Source: Candidatus Hydrogenedentota bacterium (GTDB taxonomy: Bacteria > Hydrogenedentota > Hydrogenedentia > Hydrogenedentales > SLHB01). From it: a stretch of DNA of 28,227 nt. The notes under the pieces were generated by a model. It was not told the DNA's origin. It searched no databases and was given only the letters and a program-made list of their open reading frames with translations. Numbering within the stretch: position 1 is the first letter of the stretch; every line of letters begins with the position of its first letter. A program made the position numbers and the translations under genes. The stretch lies in NCBI GenBank assembly GCA_035416745.1, contig DAOLNV010000035.1, positions 1 through 28,227 on the forward strand. Reading direction: 5' to 3'. This document shows positions 7,741-15,004 of the stretch, in pieces.

Positions 7741-10113
7741 ATGGATACGGCGAAAAGGCGGGCACTGTGCGCGGTCCTCGTGGGAATGGTCCTCGCGGGC
7801 GGAAACGTTCCGGCGTGGTGCGACCGGCCGGTGACGCGCGCGCCGTTCGTCTACGAGATCGACTACGAGGATGCCCAGGCCCGTAAAGGTTCCTTCAAGG
7901 AACATTTTGAGACGTTTGCGCCTGAACTATTTCATCCGGGCCCGGACCTGCGCTATTTCGGACGGTTCGGGTTTGGGTCTGGGGTCCCGCTTGAGCGGAG
8001 CATGAGTTTCGAAGCCTACGCCGAAGAGACGTCGGCCTATATTCGGTTTCTTCATGAGAAAGGGGTGCGCTGGGTCACGCCTTATCTCTGTAACCAGACA
8101 CTGACAGGAAACGAGGTAACGCGGTCGGGGGCATGGGAAGTGCTGGACCGATGGGAAGAATTCGAACCGCTCGGTATCGGCCCAAAGCCCGCGTCACTGT
8201 TGGATTGGCTTCAACGGGAGCCGGACGGCAATCTTCACTACAACTACAAGCGCAAGTGTTTTCTTGAGCGTGGTTTGGGCGACGAATACATCCGGTTCGC
8301 GCCATGTCCGAGCCACCCGGGATGGCGACAGTTTTGCGCCAATGAAGCCCGGCTGGCCGCGCAAGTGGGATGCGACGGGCTCTTCATAGACAACTGTATT
8401 CTTCACTGCTACTGCGAACAGTGCGAGGCAGGATTCCAGAAGTACCTCAGACAGAAGTATACGTCCGAGGAGCTTCAAAGGGATTTTGGAGCAGAACGGT
8501 ACGAGGATATGCGCCTATATTCAAGCGGTGACCTTCGGGTGTGGGCTCAATCCTTCGACGCGTTCATACCTTGGCTCGAGAAACGGTACCCTCCCCCGGA
8601 GCGTCTCGTTCATTTTGACACGGCGGGCGCGCTGGATGCCGAACACGTCGCGAACGCAGGCGGCGGCATGTTGGTGGGGGAGGCTTCGGTGTTCATCAGC
8701 GAACACGTTCTTGCGCCGGGCATCCGTCCCACCTTCGAGGCGCTGCGCCTGGCGAATCCGGCGTTGCAGACGCCGGAAGGCCGCCTGCGCTGGTTCGAAA
8801 CTCAGAAGTTCTGGGCCTACAGCAATGGGCAGATGCTGGCCCAGATGCGAGATGCGGGCCGGACCGTCAAGCCGGATTTCTTCCTGGTTCCCAACTGGGG
8901 GACCTTGCAACGCATAAATGCCGCGGCCGGACGGGCAGAGGATGGCAAAGATTTCGAACTGATGAGGGCCGGGGCGGACTGGTGGATGTTTGAAGAGGGG
9001 AACACTACGGGGCTGGTTGCGCCCGGAGTGGTGGTGGAGTACGACGCAGAACTGCGTCTGGCCTTTGCGCACGGCTTGCGCGCCATGCTGTTGCCCTACA
9101 AGCTCGACGGCGCGGACGTCACCGCGGTCGCGTTGGCTGAGACGGCGGCGTCGGGCGGCAGCGTATTCGTGGGCATGCGCCAGGACGCCCCCATTCAGGC
9201 ACGGTATCAATCGTTCTTCCGGGAGTTCGGCGATTTGTTCGACGGGTATACCTCCGGTGCCCGCATTGGGCTGGTTCATCTGTTTGACCAGCTGTTTTAC
9301 CTCAACATCGAGCATGTCCGGCAGGTGCACGCGCTGAACCGCGCGCTGGCGGATATGCAGATTCCCTTTGACCACGTTGTCGAGAAAGACCTGACAGCGG
9401 ACCGCCTCAACGAATACGACGTGGTGATCTTCCCGCATACGGTGTTTCTGAGCGACAAAGATGTCGATGCCATAGGCACGTATGTCGCCGGAGGCGGAAC
9501 GCTTGCCGCAATCGGCGAAGTGGGAACGCGCGACCTGGCGTGCAAGCCGCGCACAGGCGTACCCCCGGCAACTCACCGGTATCCGACTCTCAACAGCGTT
9601 CTGACACAGGACGGCATATACCTCGAACCGGCGTTGCAGAGCGTTGAAACGGTTGAACTGGGAGAAGCGGCAGCCAGCCGGTACCTCAAGCTCGCCGAGT
9701 TTGACCGAGTGCTTTGGTTCAAGCGTTACCAGGAAACCGGTGTCCTCGGCGAATTGCTGGACAGCGCCTTGGGAGCGGATGCGCATATCCTGGACCCTGT
9801 GGCCGGCAGCGGCATGCGCGTGTTTGTGTACGAGAAGAGGCTGGGGGGCAAGACGCGGGTCGTGGTGCATCTTGTCAACAAGAACGTGCCGTTGGACCGG
9901 CCTGTGGAAGAACGCAGACTCGCGCGTGTTCGCAACCTGAAAGTGAACCTGCCGGTTCGCGGAAGCGGCGGCATATCTGAGCTTGAAGTCCATGCGCCGG
10001 AAGACACCGCGCCGCGGGTGGTGTTGGCGGATTACGCGCGGGGCCAGGTCGCGCTGGACGAAGTGGGAGCCTATACGTTGCTAACCTACCTCTGCGACAC
10101 CGAATCAAATTAG
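7741..10113 (+). CDS. Secreted GH42-like / GHL6-type putative glycoside hydrolase
   Basis: A 790-residue exported protein with a signal peptide (DTAKRRALCAVLVGMVLAGG). Residues about 45-430 resemble a GH-A TIM barrel: FIDNCILHCYCEQC followed by AGFQKYLRQKY matches the GH42 region that binds zinc with C-x-C-x2-C (here C223, C225, C228, with C189 upstream as a possible fourth ligand). Where GH42 has Asn-Glu as acid/base, this protein has N218-C219, so the usual catalytic Glu appears absent. MFEEG (E418/E419) is a candidate second acidic site. Residues about 508-600 look like the GH42 trimerisation (GATase-like) domain, with YDVVIFPHTVFLS and YVAGGGTLAA. A beta domain ends the protein. The fold is fairly confident; activity is not. 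It could be a divergent glycosidase or a carbohydrate-binding relic. Confidence 0.75.
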   Translation: MDTAKRRALCAVLVGMVLAGGNVPAWCDRPVTRAPFVYEIDYEDAQARKGSFKEHFETFAPELFHPGPDLRYFGRFGFGSGVPLERSMSFEAYAEETSAYIRFLHEKGVRWVTPYLCNQTLTGNEVTRSGAWEVLDRWEEFEPLGIGPKPASLLDWLQREPDGNLHYNYKRKCFLERGLGDEYIRFAPCPSHPGWRQFCANEARLAAQVGCDGLFIDNCILHCYCEQCEAGFQKYLRQKYTSEELQRDFGAERYEDMRLYSSGDLRVWAQSFDAFIPWLEKRYPPPERLVHFDTAGALDAEHVANAGGGMLVGEASVFISEHVLAPGIRPTFEALRLANPALQTPEGRLRWFETQKFWAYSNGQMLAQMRDAGRTVKPDFFLVPNWGTLQRINAAAGRAEDGKDFELMRAGADWWMFEEGNTTGLVAPGVVVEYDAELRLAFAHGLRAMLLPYKLDGADVTAVALAETAASGGSVFVGMRQDAPIQARYQSFFREFGDLFDGYTSGARIGLVHLFDQLFYLNIEHVRQVHALNRALADMQIPFDHVVEKDLTADRLNEYDVVIFPHTVFLSDKDVDAIGTYVAGGGTLAAIGEVGTRDLACKPRTGVPPATHRYPTLNSVLTQDGIYLEPALQSVETVELGEAAASRYLKLAEFDRVLWFKRYQETGVLGELLDSALGADAHILDPVAGSGMRVFVYEKRLGGKTRVVVHLVNKNVPLDRPVEERRLARVRNLKVNLPVRGSGGISELEVHAPEDTAPRVVLADYARGQVALDEVGAYTLLTYLCDTESN

Positions 10114-10142
10114 TGGGCTGTTCGGCACTCTCAGGCAATCAT

Positions 10143-10166
10143 ACGCCGTTGAGGTACAGACGGCGT
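10143..10166 (+). terminator. Candidate terminator hairpin after the GH42-like gene
   Basis: ACGCCGT (10143-10149) pairs with ACGGCGT (10160-10166) across a 10-nt loop, 30 nt past the stop at 10113. It is not followed by a T-run, so it could be a processing or stability hairpin. Confidence 0.35.
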
Positions 10167-10475
10167 CTGGTCGGCAGAGTCACAGCGTTCAAGAGCTTAT
10201 CGACTGGTTTCTCAGTTGACCGAGACCGCTTGCTTCTGCCAGAAACGACCATAATAAGAATTCTGCTGGAGGCGGACGACGGTTCCCACGGCACCGCCTG
10301 TTCGAAGAGCAGACCCGGTTGGGCGTAGCAGGACTCCGCGCTCGTGTCCGTTTTCTTTGGCCTGTTTGCGCTGATTCCGGGATCTTCTCAGGGGGCCGAT
10401 TTCCGTGCCAGGTAGTGTCTTTCGCGTGGAATCCGGCCGGGTACAGCTCAAGTATCTTTTTTTCAATTCTTGGAG

Positions 10476-10481
10476 TATAAC
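10476..10481 (+). promoter_or_regulatory. Candidate -10 box for the FecR-OmpA-cyclase cluster
   Basis: TATAAC matches the sigma-70 -10 consensus at 5 of 6 positions and sits about 64 nt before ATG 10545, downstream of a T-rich tract. No good -35 box is found at 16-18 bp, so it is weak or activator-dependent if real. Confidence 0.3.
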
Positions 10482-10530
10482 TGCATTAGTGGGAACTGAC
10501 TTTGGAGCGGGTATCCGGCACTCAGTAGTG

Positions 10531-10536
10531 AGGAGG
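10531..10536 (+). promoter_or_regulatory. Strong ribosome binding site of the FecR gene
   Basis: AGGAGG lies 8 nt upstream of ATG 10545, fixing that start over the in-frame GTG at 10536, which overlaps the ribosome site itself. Confidence 0.8.
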
Positions 10537-10544
10537 TGCAGTCC

Positions 10545-11033
10545 ATGCGCAAGCATCAGCTCGCATTAATCCTGGCAATCACAATAACGGCGGCCTGTTC
10601 TTCCTCGTTGGCGGAATCCCAGGAAGAACTCGTGGGCAGCATCGCGAACGTGAAAGGAACGATCCATCTGCTTCGCGGACAGAACGAAGTTGCGGCGGGA
10701 AAAGGCACGCGCCTATACGCATCCGACATTATCCGGACGGACGCAGAGGCGGGCGTTGGCGTGGTCTTGAGGGATGACACGACGCTTTCGCTGGGTCCGT
10801 CGAGCGAACTCAAGATGTCCGAGTTCAAGTTCAAGCCGGACGAGGGTATTCTGGGAATGACGCTCAGCATAGCGAAAGGGACCCTGGTCTACATCTCCGG
10901 GCAAATTGCCAAGCTTGCTCCCGGCTCGGCCCAGATTGAAACCCCTGCGGGGGTAGCGGCGGTTCGCGGCACGGAACTCCTAGTGGAAGTGCCGGCAACG
11001 AAGGCCGAGAAACAAGCGGAGAAAGCAAAATGA
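10545..11033 (+). CDS. FecR-domain periplasmic/envelope protein
   Basis: A 162-residue exported protein. The N-terminus RKHQLALILAITITAACSSSLA is a signal peptide, possibly a lipoprotein type (Cys after TAA) or cleaved at SLA-ES. The rest is a FecR-type beta domain: GSIANVKGTIHLLR, then GTRLYASDIIRTD, VVLRDDTTLSLGPSS, GTLVYISGQIAK, and a closing ETPAGVAAVRGTELLVEV. It ends in a Lys/Glu/Ala-rich tail. FecR domains in this soluble form are thought to sense or scaffold in the envelope; there is no TonB-receptor or ECF sigma neighbour here, so an iron-siderophore role is unlikely. The stop overlaps the OmpA start by 4 nt (ATGA), implying translational coupling. Confidence 0.85.
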   Translation: MRKHQLALILAITITAACSSSLAESQEELVGSIANVKGTIHLLRGQNEVAAGKGTRLYASDIIRTDAEAGVGVVLRDDTTLSLGPSSELKMSEFKFKPDEGILGMTLSIAKGTLVYISGQIAKLAPGSAQIETPAGVAAVRGTELLVEVPATKAEKQAEKAK

Positions 11034-11632
11034 AATGCGCGAACGTCATGGTTTTGATTCTTCTCTGCGTTGCGGCCGGATGCGCGAAAACCCCGAGGGC
11101 TAGTTTCTATCTGGTGCCCGACCCTGAAGGGCGTGTGGGCGAGGTCACGGTGACCAACCAAGCCGCCAGTGTGACACTGAACAAGGCCAACGAAACCGTA
11201 GCGGCAATGCGTGTGGACCAGGCATTTAAGGAATCACGCATGGCAACGTCCGAAGAGATTGAGACCAAGTTTGGCGACGCTCTCGCGCTCGTGCCGCCGC
11301 CGCCGAAGGGATTCAATATCTATTTCCACACCGACTCGAGCAAAGTGGATGCCGACTCGCTCCCTATGTTTGAGCAGGTCTTGGCGGAGGTGCGTCAGCG
11401 CGATTCGCACGATATAAGCCTGAACGGTCACACGGACCGGACAGGGGAAGCCGACTGGAACATGAAGTTGAGCCTGGAGCGTGCCAATGCTGTCAAGGTT
11501 CTGCTTGTGGAACAGGGCGTCTCTGCCGACTACCTGACCATCGAATATTACGGCGAAAGCAAGCCCGTTATTCCGACCGAGGACAACGTTAGCGAACCAA
11601 AGAACCGCCGGGTCGAAGTGGTTGTCCGGTAA
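11030..11632 (+). CDS. OmpA-family peptidoglycan-binding lipoprotein
   Basis: A 200-residue protein with a lipoprotein signal ending VAAGC (Cys18 as lipidated residue), a variable linker (about 20-95), and a C-terminal OmpA/Pal-like domain (about 96-200). Key residues are visible: NGHTDRTG (D136) and LSLERANAV (R151), the 15-residue-spaced Asp/Arg pair that grips diaminopimelate in peptidoglycan, followed by a final NRRVEVVVR strand. The product should sit in the outer membrane and tether it to the cell wall. It overlaps the FecR gene by 4 nt and lies 26 nt before the cyclase, so the three probably form one operon and may act as one envelope-stress or cell-wall sensing unit. Confidence 0.9.
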   Translation: MKCANVMVLILLCVAAGCAKTPRASFYLVPDPEGRVGEVTVTNQAASVTLNKANETVAAMRVDQAFKESRMATSEEIETKFGDALALVPPPPKGFNIYFHTDSSKVDADSLPMFEQVLAEVRQRDSHDISLNGHTDRTGEADWNMKLSLERANAVKVLLVEQGVSADYLTIEYYGESKPVIPTEDNVSEPKNRRVEVVVR

Positions 11633-11658
11633 CCCGGGGGAGCGGTGGCGGACCGGTG

Positions 11659-13707
11659 ATGCGGGCCAAGTCAAGGGACCGTCTTATGCGGCTGGGGGGT
11701 GGGGTCTGGGTGAAGGGTCACCGGCTTGCGCCGACGTCACACATCATCGTGTTGCTCGGCGGACTCCTCACGCTGTTCTTTCTTGTTCTCGTAGTATACC
11801 CCCCCTCGCCCGTCAAGGCCTTCGAGTACGTGGGATACGACGAGATGGTCCGTTTCCTCGGAGGAGAGCCGCCGCCTCCCGATGTGGCGGTGATAGACAT
11901 AGACGAGCCGAGTCTTGCAAAGCTGGGGCAATGGCCGTGGCCGCGCTACCGGATAGCGGCGCTTGTCGAACAGGCCTCCGCCCTTGGCGCCCGCAGTATT
12001 GCGATGGATTTCCTCTTCGCGGAACCCGATCGGCTCTCTCTTGCTGAAGTAGGGGATCTGTACCGGCGGGACCGTGGCATTGAACTGAATCTGAGTGGAG
12101 TGCCGGGGGATGCCCTGGACAACGACCGGGTACTGGCTGAGACAGTAGCCAGGCACGCGGTAGTTCTGGGCGCGGACCTGAGGTTCGACGAAACGATGCC
12201 GGACCGCGGACAGGTCTGCGGGAATCCCTTGAGCGTTGTTCTCCGGGCCTTGCCCGAAACGGAAGGGACGCCGCCCGTTCCTCTTGCCTCCGGGATGGTA
12301 TGCCCGGTTCCCGAGCTCGCCGAGGCCGCGACCTTCGTGGCGGCCACGAACTCGCTTCCCGACCGGGACGGCAAACTGAGACGGGCCCCGCTTGTGCTGC
12401 GCTGTGGCGAAAAGTGGGTGCCAAGCTTGGCCGCAGGCGCGCTCCTGGCCGCCTCGGGCGAGAATCAGGTGGTGCTGAAGTGGTCCAACGCGGGTGTGCT
12501 CGAGTTGCGTATCGGAGAGACTGTGATTCCGACGGATGGCCAGGGCAACCTGCTGTTTCCATTTCGCATGCGGCCGCCAGACCGGTTCCTGCATATCTCC
12601 GCAGCCGACCTTCTGGAAGGGCGAGTCGAACCCGAACGTCTCAAGGACAAGATTGTTTTTGTCGGGTCCTCCGCGAGCGGGCTTCAGGATATGCACGCGA
12701 CACCGGTCATGCGATTGTGTCCCGGGGTGGACTTGCACGCCCTCGCGGCTGACGCAATTCTGCGGAAAGACTTCTTTGTCCAGCCAGGGTGGAGCCGGGG
12801 CGGGCAGGCCGTGCTCGTTGTCCTGGCAGGCGTCCTGGTGACGGTCTTGGCCGCCTGGACCCGCGTTGTGGTAAGCGCCCTGATGACCGCCGGGGCCATC
12901 GTAATGCTGACACTGAGCTGCTGGGCCATCTTCGACCAGTGGGGCGCCTATTGGTCCCCCCTCCCCGGAGTGAGCATGCTGGCCGCTGGCGCGTCACTGC
13001 TTACCTTCGTGCGTCTGCGTCACGAAGAGAAGCGCAAGCAGCTTCTGAGACAATCCTTCGCGCGATACGTGAGCGCGGAGATTGTCGATCAGATCGTCCG
13101 AAGCTCCCAGCCCGTGAACGTGAGCGGCGAGCGCAGAACGGTTACCATTCTGTTAACCGACATCCGCGGATTCACGTCGATGTCCGAGACCATGGCTCCG
13201 GAAGAGCTTGTGCAGTTCCTGAACTCCTACTTTGCGGCCATGATCGACATTATCCTTGAAAACGAAGGGACGCTCGACAAATTCATGGGCGATGCGGTGC
13301 TGGCGTTGTTCGGCGCGCCCGTACAACACGACGACGACGCGCTTCGGGCCGTGAAAGTGGCACTGGCCATGCAAGAGACGCTGGGCGGCCTGAATGCACA
13401 GTGGCAAGAGCGCGGAAAGCCGCGGATTCGAGTGGGCATTGGGATCTCGACGGGGGAAGTGATTATAGGCAATATTGGTTCCGCGCGGCGGCTCGAATAT
13501 ACGGCTATTGGAAGAGACGTGAATTACGCCCAGCGCATCGAAGCGCTTACAAAAGAACTTCCCTTCGACATCCTGGTGAACGAGACCACTTACGAACAGG
13601 TCAAAGACTACGTGGACGCCGAGAAGTTTGGCCCCCTGGCTATTCGGGGCAAAGAGGCGCCTGTCTGCATTTATGGCATCAGGGGGCTCAGTAGTAGTTC
13701 ACACTGA
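11659..13707 (+). CDS. CHASE2-domain membrane adenylate cyclase (class III)
   Basis: A 682-residue protein. A transmembrane helix (about 29-46) leads into an extracytoplasmic CHASE2 sensor (about 50-375; AVIDIDEPSLAKLGQWPWPR is typical), then about three transmembrane helices (383-455) and a short linker to a class III cyclase domain (about 490-672). Catalytic residues are complete: metal-binding D501 (LLTDIRGF) and D545 (FMGDAV), adenine-selecting K541 and T615, transition-state N622 and R626. K plus Thr favours ATP over GTP, so the product should be cAMP. Start: ATG 11659 (in-frame GTG at 11656); ATG 11686 is an alternative. CHASE2 ligands are generally unknown. Context with FecR and OmpA suggests an envelope signal. 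Confidence 0.93.
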   Translation: MRAKSRDRLMRLGGGVWVKGHRLAPTSHIIVLLGGLLTLFFLVLVVYPPSPVKAFEYVGYDEMVRFLGGEPPPPDVAVIDIDEPSLAKLGQWPWPRYRIAALVEQASALGARSIAMDFLFAEPDRLSLAEVGDLYRRDRGIELNLSGVPGDALDNDRVLAETVARHAVVLGADLRFDETMPDRGQVCGNPLSVVLRALPETEGTPPVPLASGMVCPVPELAEAATFVAATNSLPDRDGKLRRAPLVLRCGEKWVPSLAAGALLAASGENQVVLKWSNAGVLELRIGETVIPTDGQGNLLFPFRMRPPDRFLHISAADLLEGRVEPERLKDKIVFVGSSASGLQDMHATPVMRLCPGVDLHALAADAILRKDFFVQPGWSRGGQAVLVVLAGVLVTVLAAWTRVVVSALMTAGAIVMLTLSCWAIFDQWGAYWSPLPGVSMLAAGASLLTFVRLRHEEKRKQLLRQSFARYVSAEIVDQIVRSSQPVNVSGERRTVTILLTDIRGFTSMSETMAPEELVQFLNSYFAAMIDIILENEGTLDKFMGDAVLALFGAPVQHDDDALRAVKVALAMQETLGGLNAQWQERGKPRIRVGIGISTGEVIIGNIGSARRLEYTAIGRDVNYAQRIEALTKELPFDILVNETTYEQVKDYVDAEKFGPLAIRGKEAPVCIYGIRGLSSSSH

Positions 13708-13817
13708 TGCGCGTGCCGCACTTTGGAGGCGCGGGGCCGATCAGCGGTTTCACAAAAAGGTTGCTCGAATGAGCCGCTGTGCGCGAAGATATGGCAAAGA
13801 CGCTTGCCACGGGCATT

Positions 13818-13821
13818 GGAG
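13818..13821 (+). promoter_or_regulatory. Ribosome binding site supporting the start at 13830
   Basis: GGAG lies 8 nt before ATG 13830. The upstream in-frame candidates GTG 13779 and ATG 13791 lack a comparable site and would add 17 or 13 residues outside the cNMP fold. Confidence 0.5.
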
Positions 13822-13829
13822 CAGATATC

Positions 13830-14924
13830 ATGCATATTGAATCGTATCTTGGGCGCAATGAACTCTTTATGGGACTCGGTCTCCAAACCATCGAGCGCAT
13901 CGCGAAAGAGTTCCGCAAGGTCGCATTCAAGGCGGGGGACTCGATTATTATCGAGGGAAGCCGCGGCGAAACGTACTATCTCATTGCGACCGGTGAAGCG
14001 ACGGTGCTCAAGGGCGCCGGAGTCGGTCAACGAGAGCTCCAGCGATTGGGGCCGGGAGACGGCTTCGGTGAGATGTCGCTTGTGGCGGATGAGCCGCGTT
14101 CTGCCACGGTGAAAGCGGTCTCGGATGTGGAACTCCTGTGCCTGGACCGCGAGCAGTTCATTGTGTTGATGGACCAGGAAGAACGGTTTGCCCAGCGTAT
14201 CCTTCGGCTCTTATCCCAACGTCTTCGACAGTCGAACCAAGTTGCCACGCTGGATTTGCTTCGTGCACATCAGGGCCTGATCATTTCACTTGCCGAACTG
14301 GCCGAATCGCGGGATGCCGATACGGGCGCTCACTTATACCGTGTGCGGGATCATTGCACGCTCTTGGCCAAGCTTATGTCGGCGGACGTTCGATTCAAGG
14401 ATGATGTCGACCCGGACTTTATCGAAGCCATCTACTACGTGAGTCCGCTGCATGATATCGGCAAGGTGAGTATTCCTGATGCCATTCTGCTGAAACAGGG
14501 CAAGCTCACCCCTGCGGAGTTCGAGGTTATCAAGACCCACACGCTAGTCGGCGGCCACGCGCTTGATACAGTGCTTCAATACTGCGACCTCCAGATGTTC
14601 CGCATAGCACGGGATCTCGTCATGAGTCACCATGAGCGGTACGATGGGAACGGGTATCCGTCCGGAATACGGGGCGAGGAGATTCCCCTCGCGGCGCGCA
14701 TCATGGGTATCGCGGACCATTACGATGCCCTGCGCTCGAAACGCGTGTACAAGGAAGCGTTTACGGCCGAGGAAGCTATCCAGAACCTTCGCGAAGAAAG
14801 CGGAAAGAGGTTTGATCCCGCTGTCGTCGACGTCATGCTCGCCCACATCAACCTTTTCGAAGAGATACATGACCAATACGCGGAGATGGAGGCGCTTCCC
14901 GAAAAACATGCCGGATTCCTATGA
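13830..14924 (+). CDS. cNMP-binding HD-GYP c-di-GMP phosphodiesterase
   Basis: A 364-residue soluble protein. Residues about 5-125 form a cyclic-nucleotide-binding domain whose phosphate-binding cassette is intact (FGEMSLVADEPRSATV; E81 and R90 are the ribose- and phosphate-contacting positions, with PKA-like spacing). Residues about 145-345 form an HD-GYP domain with LHDIGK (H208, D209) and HHERYDGNGYP (H267, H268, E269, G275, Y276, P277), all residues required to hydrolyse c-di-GMP. There is no transmembrane segment or receiver. It lies 122 nt after the adenylate cyclase gene on the same strand. Inference: cAMP from that cyclase gates c-di-GMP breakdown here. Starts at 13779 or 13791 are possible. 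Confidence 0.92.
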   Translation: MHIESYLGRNELFMGLGLQTIERIAKEFRKVAFKAGDSIIIEGSRGETYYLIATGEATVLKGAGVGQRELQRLGPGDGFGEMSLVADEPRSATVKAVSDVELLCLDREQFIVLMDQEERFAQRILRLLSQRLRQSNQVATLDLLRAHQGLIISLAELAESRDADTGAHLYRVRDHCTLLAKLMSADVRFKDDVDPDFIEAIYYVSPLHDIGKVSIPDAILLKQGKLTPAEFEVIKTHTLVGGHALDTVLQYCDLQMFRIARDLVMSHHERYDGNGYPSGIRGEEIPLAARIMGIADHYDALRSKRVYKEAFTAEEAIQNLREESGKRFDPAVVDVMLAHINLFEEIHDQYAEMEALPEKHAGFL

Positions 14925-14932
14925 CCCCCCGG

Positions 14933-14986
14933 CCGCCGCTCACGCCCCTTCGCGCCAGCGCAAAACGCGAACAAGCCAAGCGGCGG
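14933..14986. terminator. Nested hairpin between convergent genes
   Basis: Outer arms CCGCCGCT (14933-14940) and AGCGGCGG (14979-14986) enclose inner arms TTCGCG (14949-14954) and CGCGAA (14966-14971). All arms are perfect. It occupies most of the 80-bp gap between the HD-GYP gene and the minus-strand glycosidase, the expected place for a shared terminator. It lacks a T-run. Confidence 0.4.
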
Positions 14987-15004
14987 AGAGCGGGCCGGAC
15001 GTGT

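Larger units (their letters stand above)
10114..10544. other. 431-bp intergenic region before the signalling cluster
   Basis: Contains a hairpin near the left end (10143-10166), an A/T-rich run with seven Ts around 10457-10463, and a TATAAC box (10476-10481) ahead of the FecR gene. An open frame at 10113-10328 has no ribosome site and no recognisable protein character. I saw no tRNA or riboswitch consensus. Confidence 0.6.

Noticed and set aside
10216..10255. TTGACC and CATAAT as a promoter upstream of the FecR gene
   Set aside because: The spacing of 28 bp is incompatible with sigma-70.
10114..10544. A c-di-GMP (GEMM) riboswitch ahead of the second-messenger cluster
   Set aside because: I looked because of the HD-GYP context, but the conserved GEMM core motifs are not visible.
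10545..11033. FecR as an iron-siderophore anti-sigma regulator
   Set aside because: No ECF sigma factor or TonB receptor is adjacent, and the protein has a signal peptide and no cytoplasmic anti-sigma segment.
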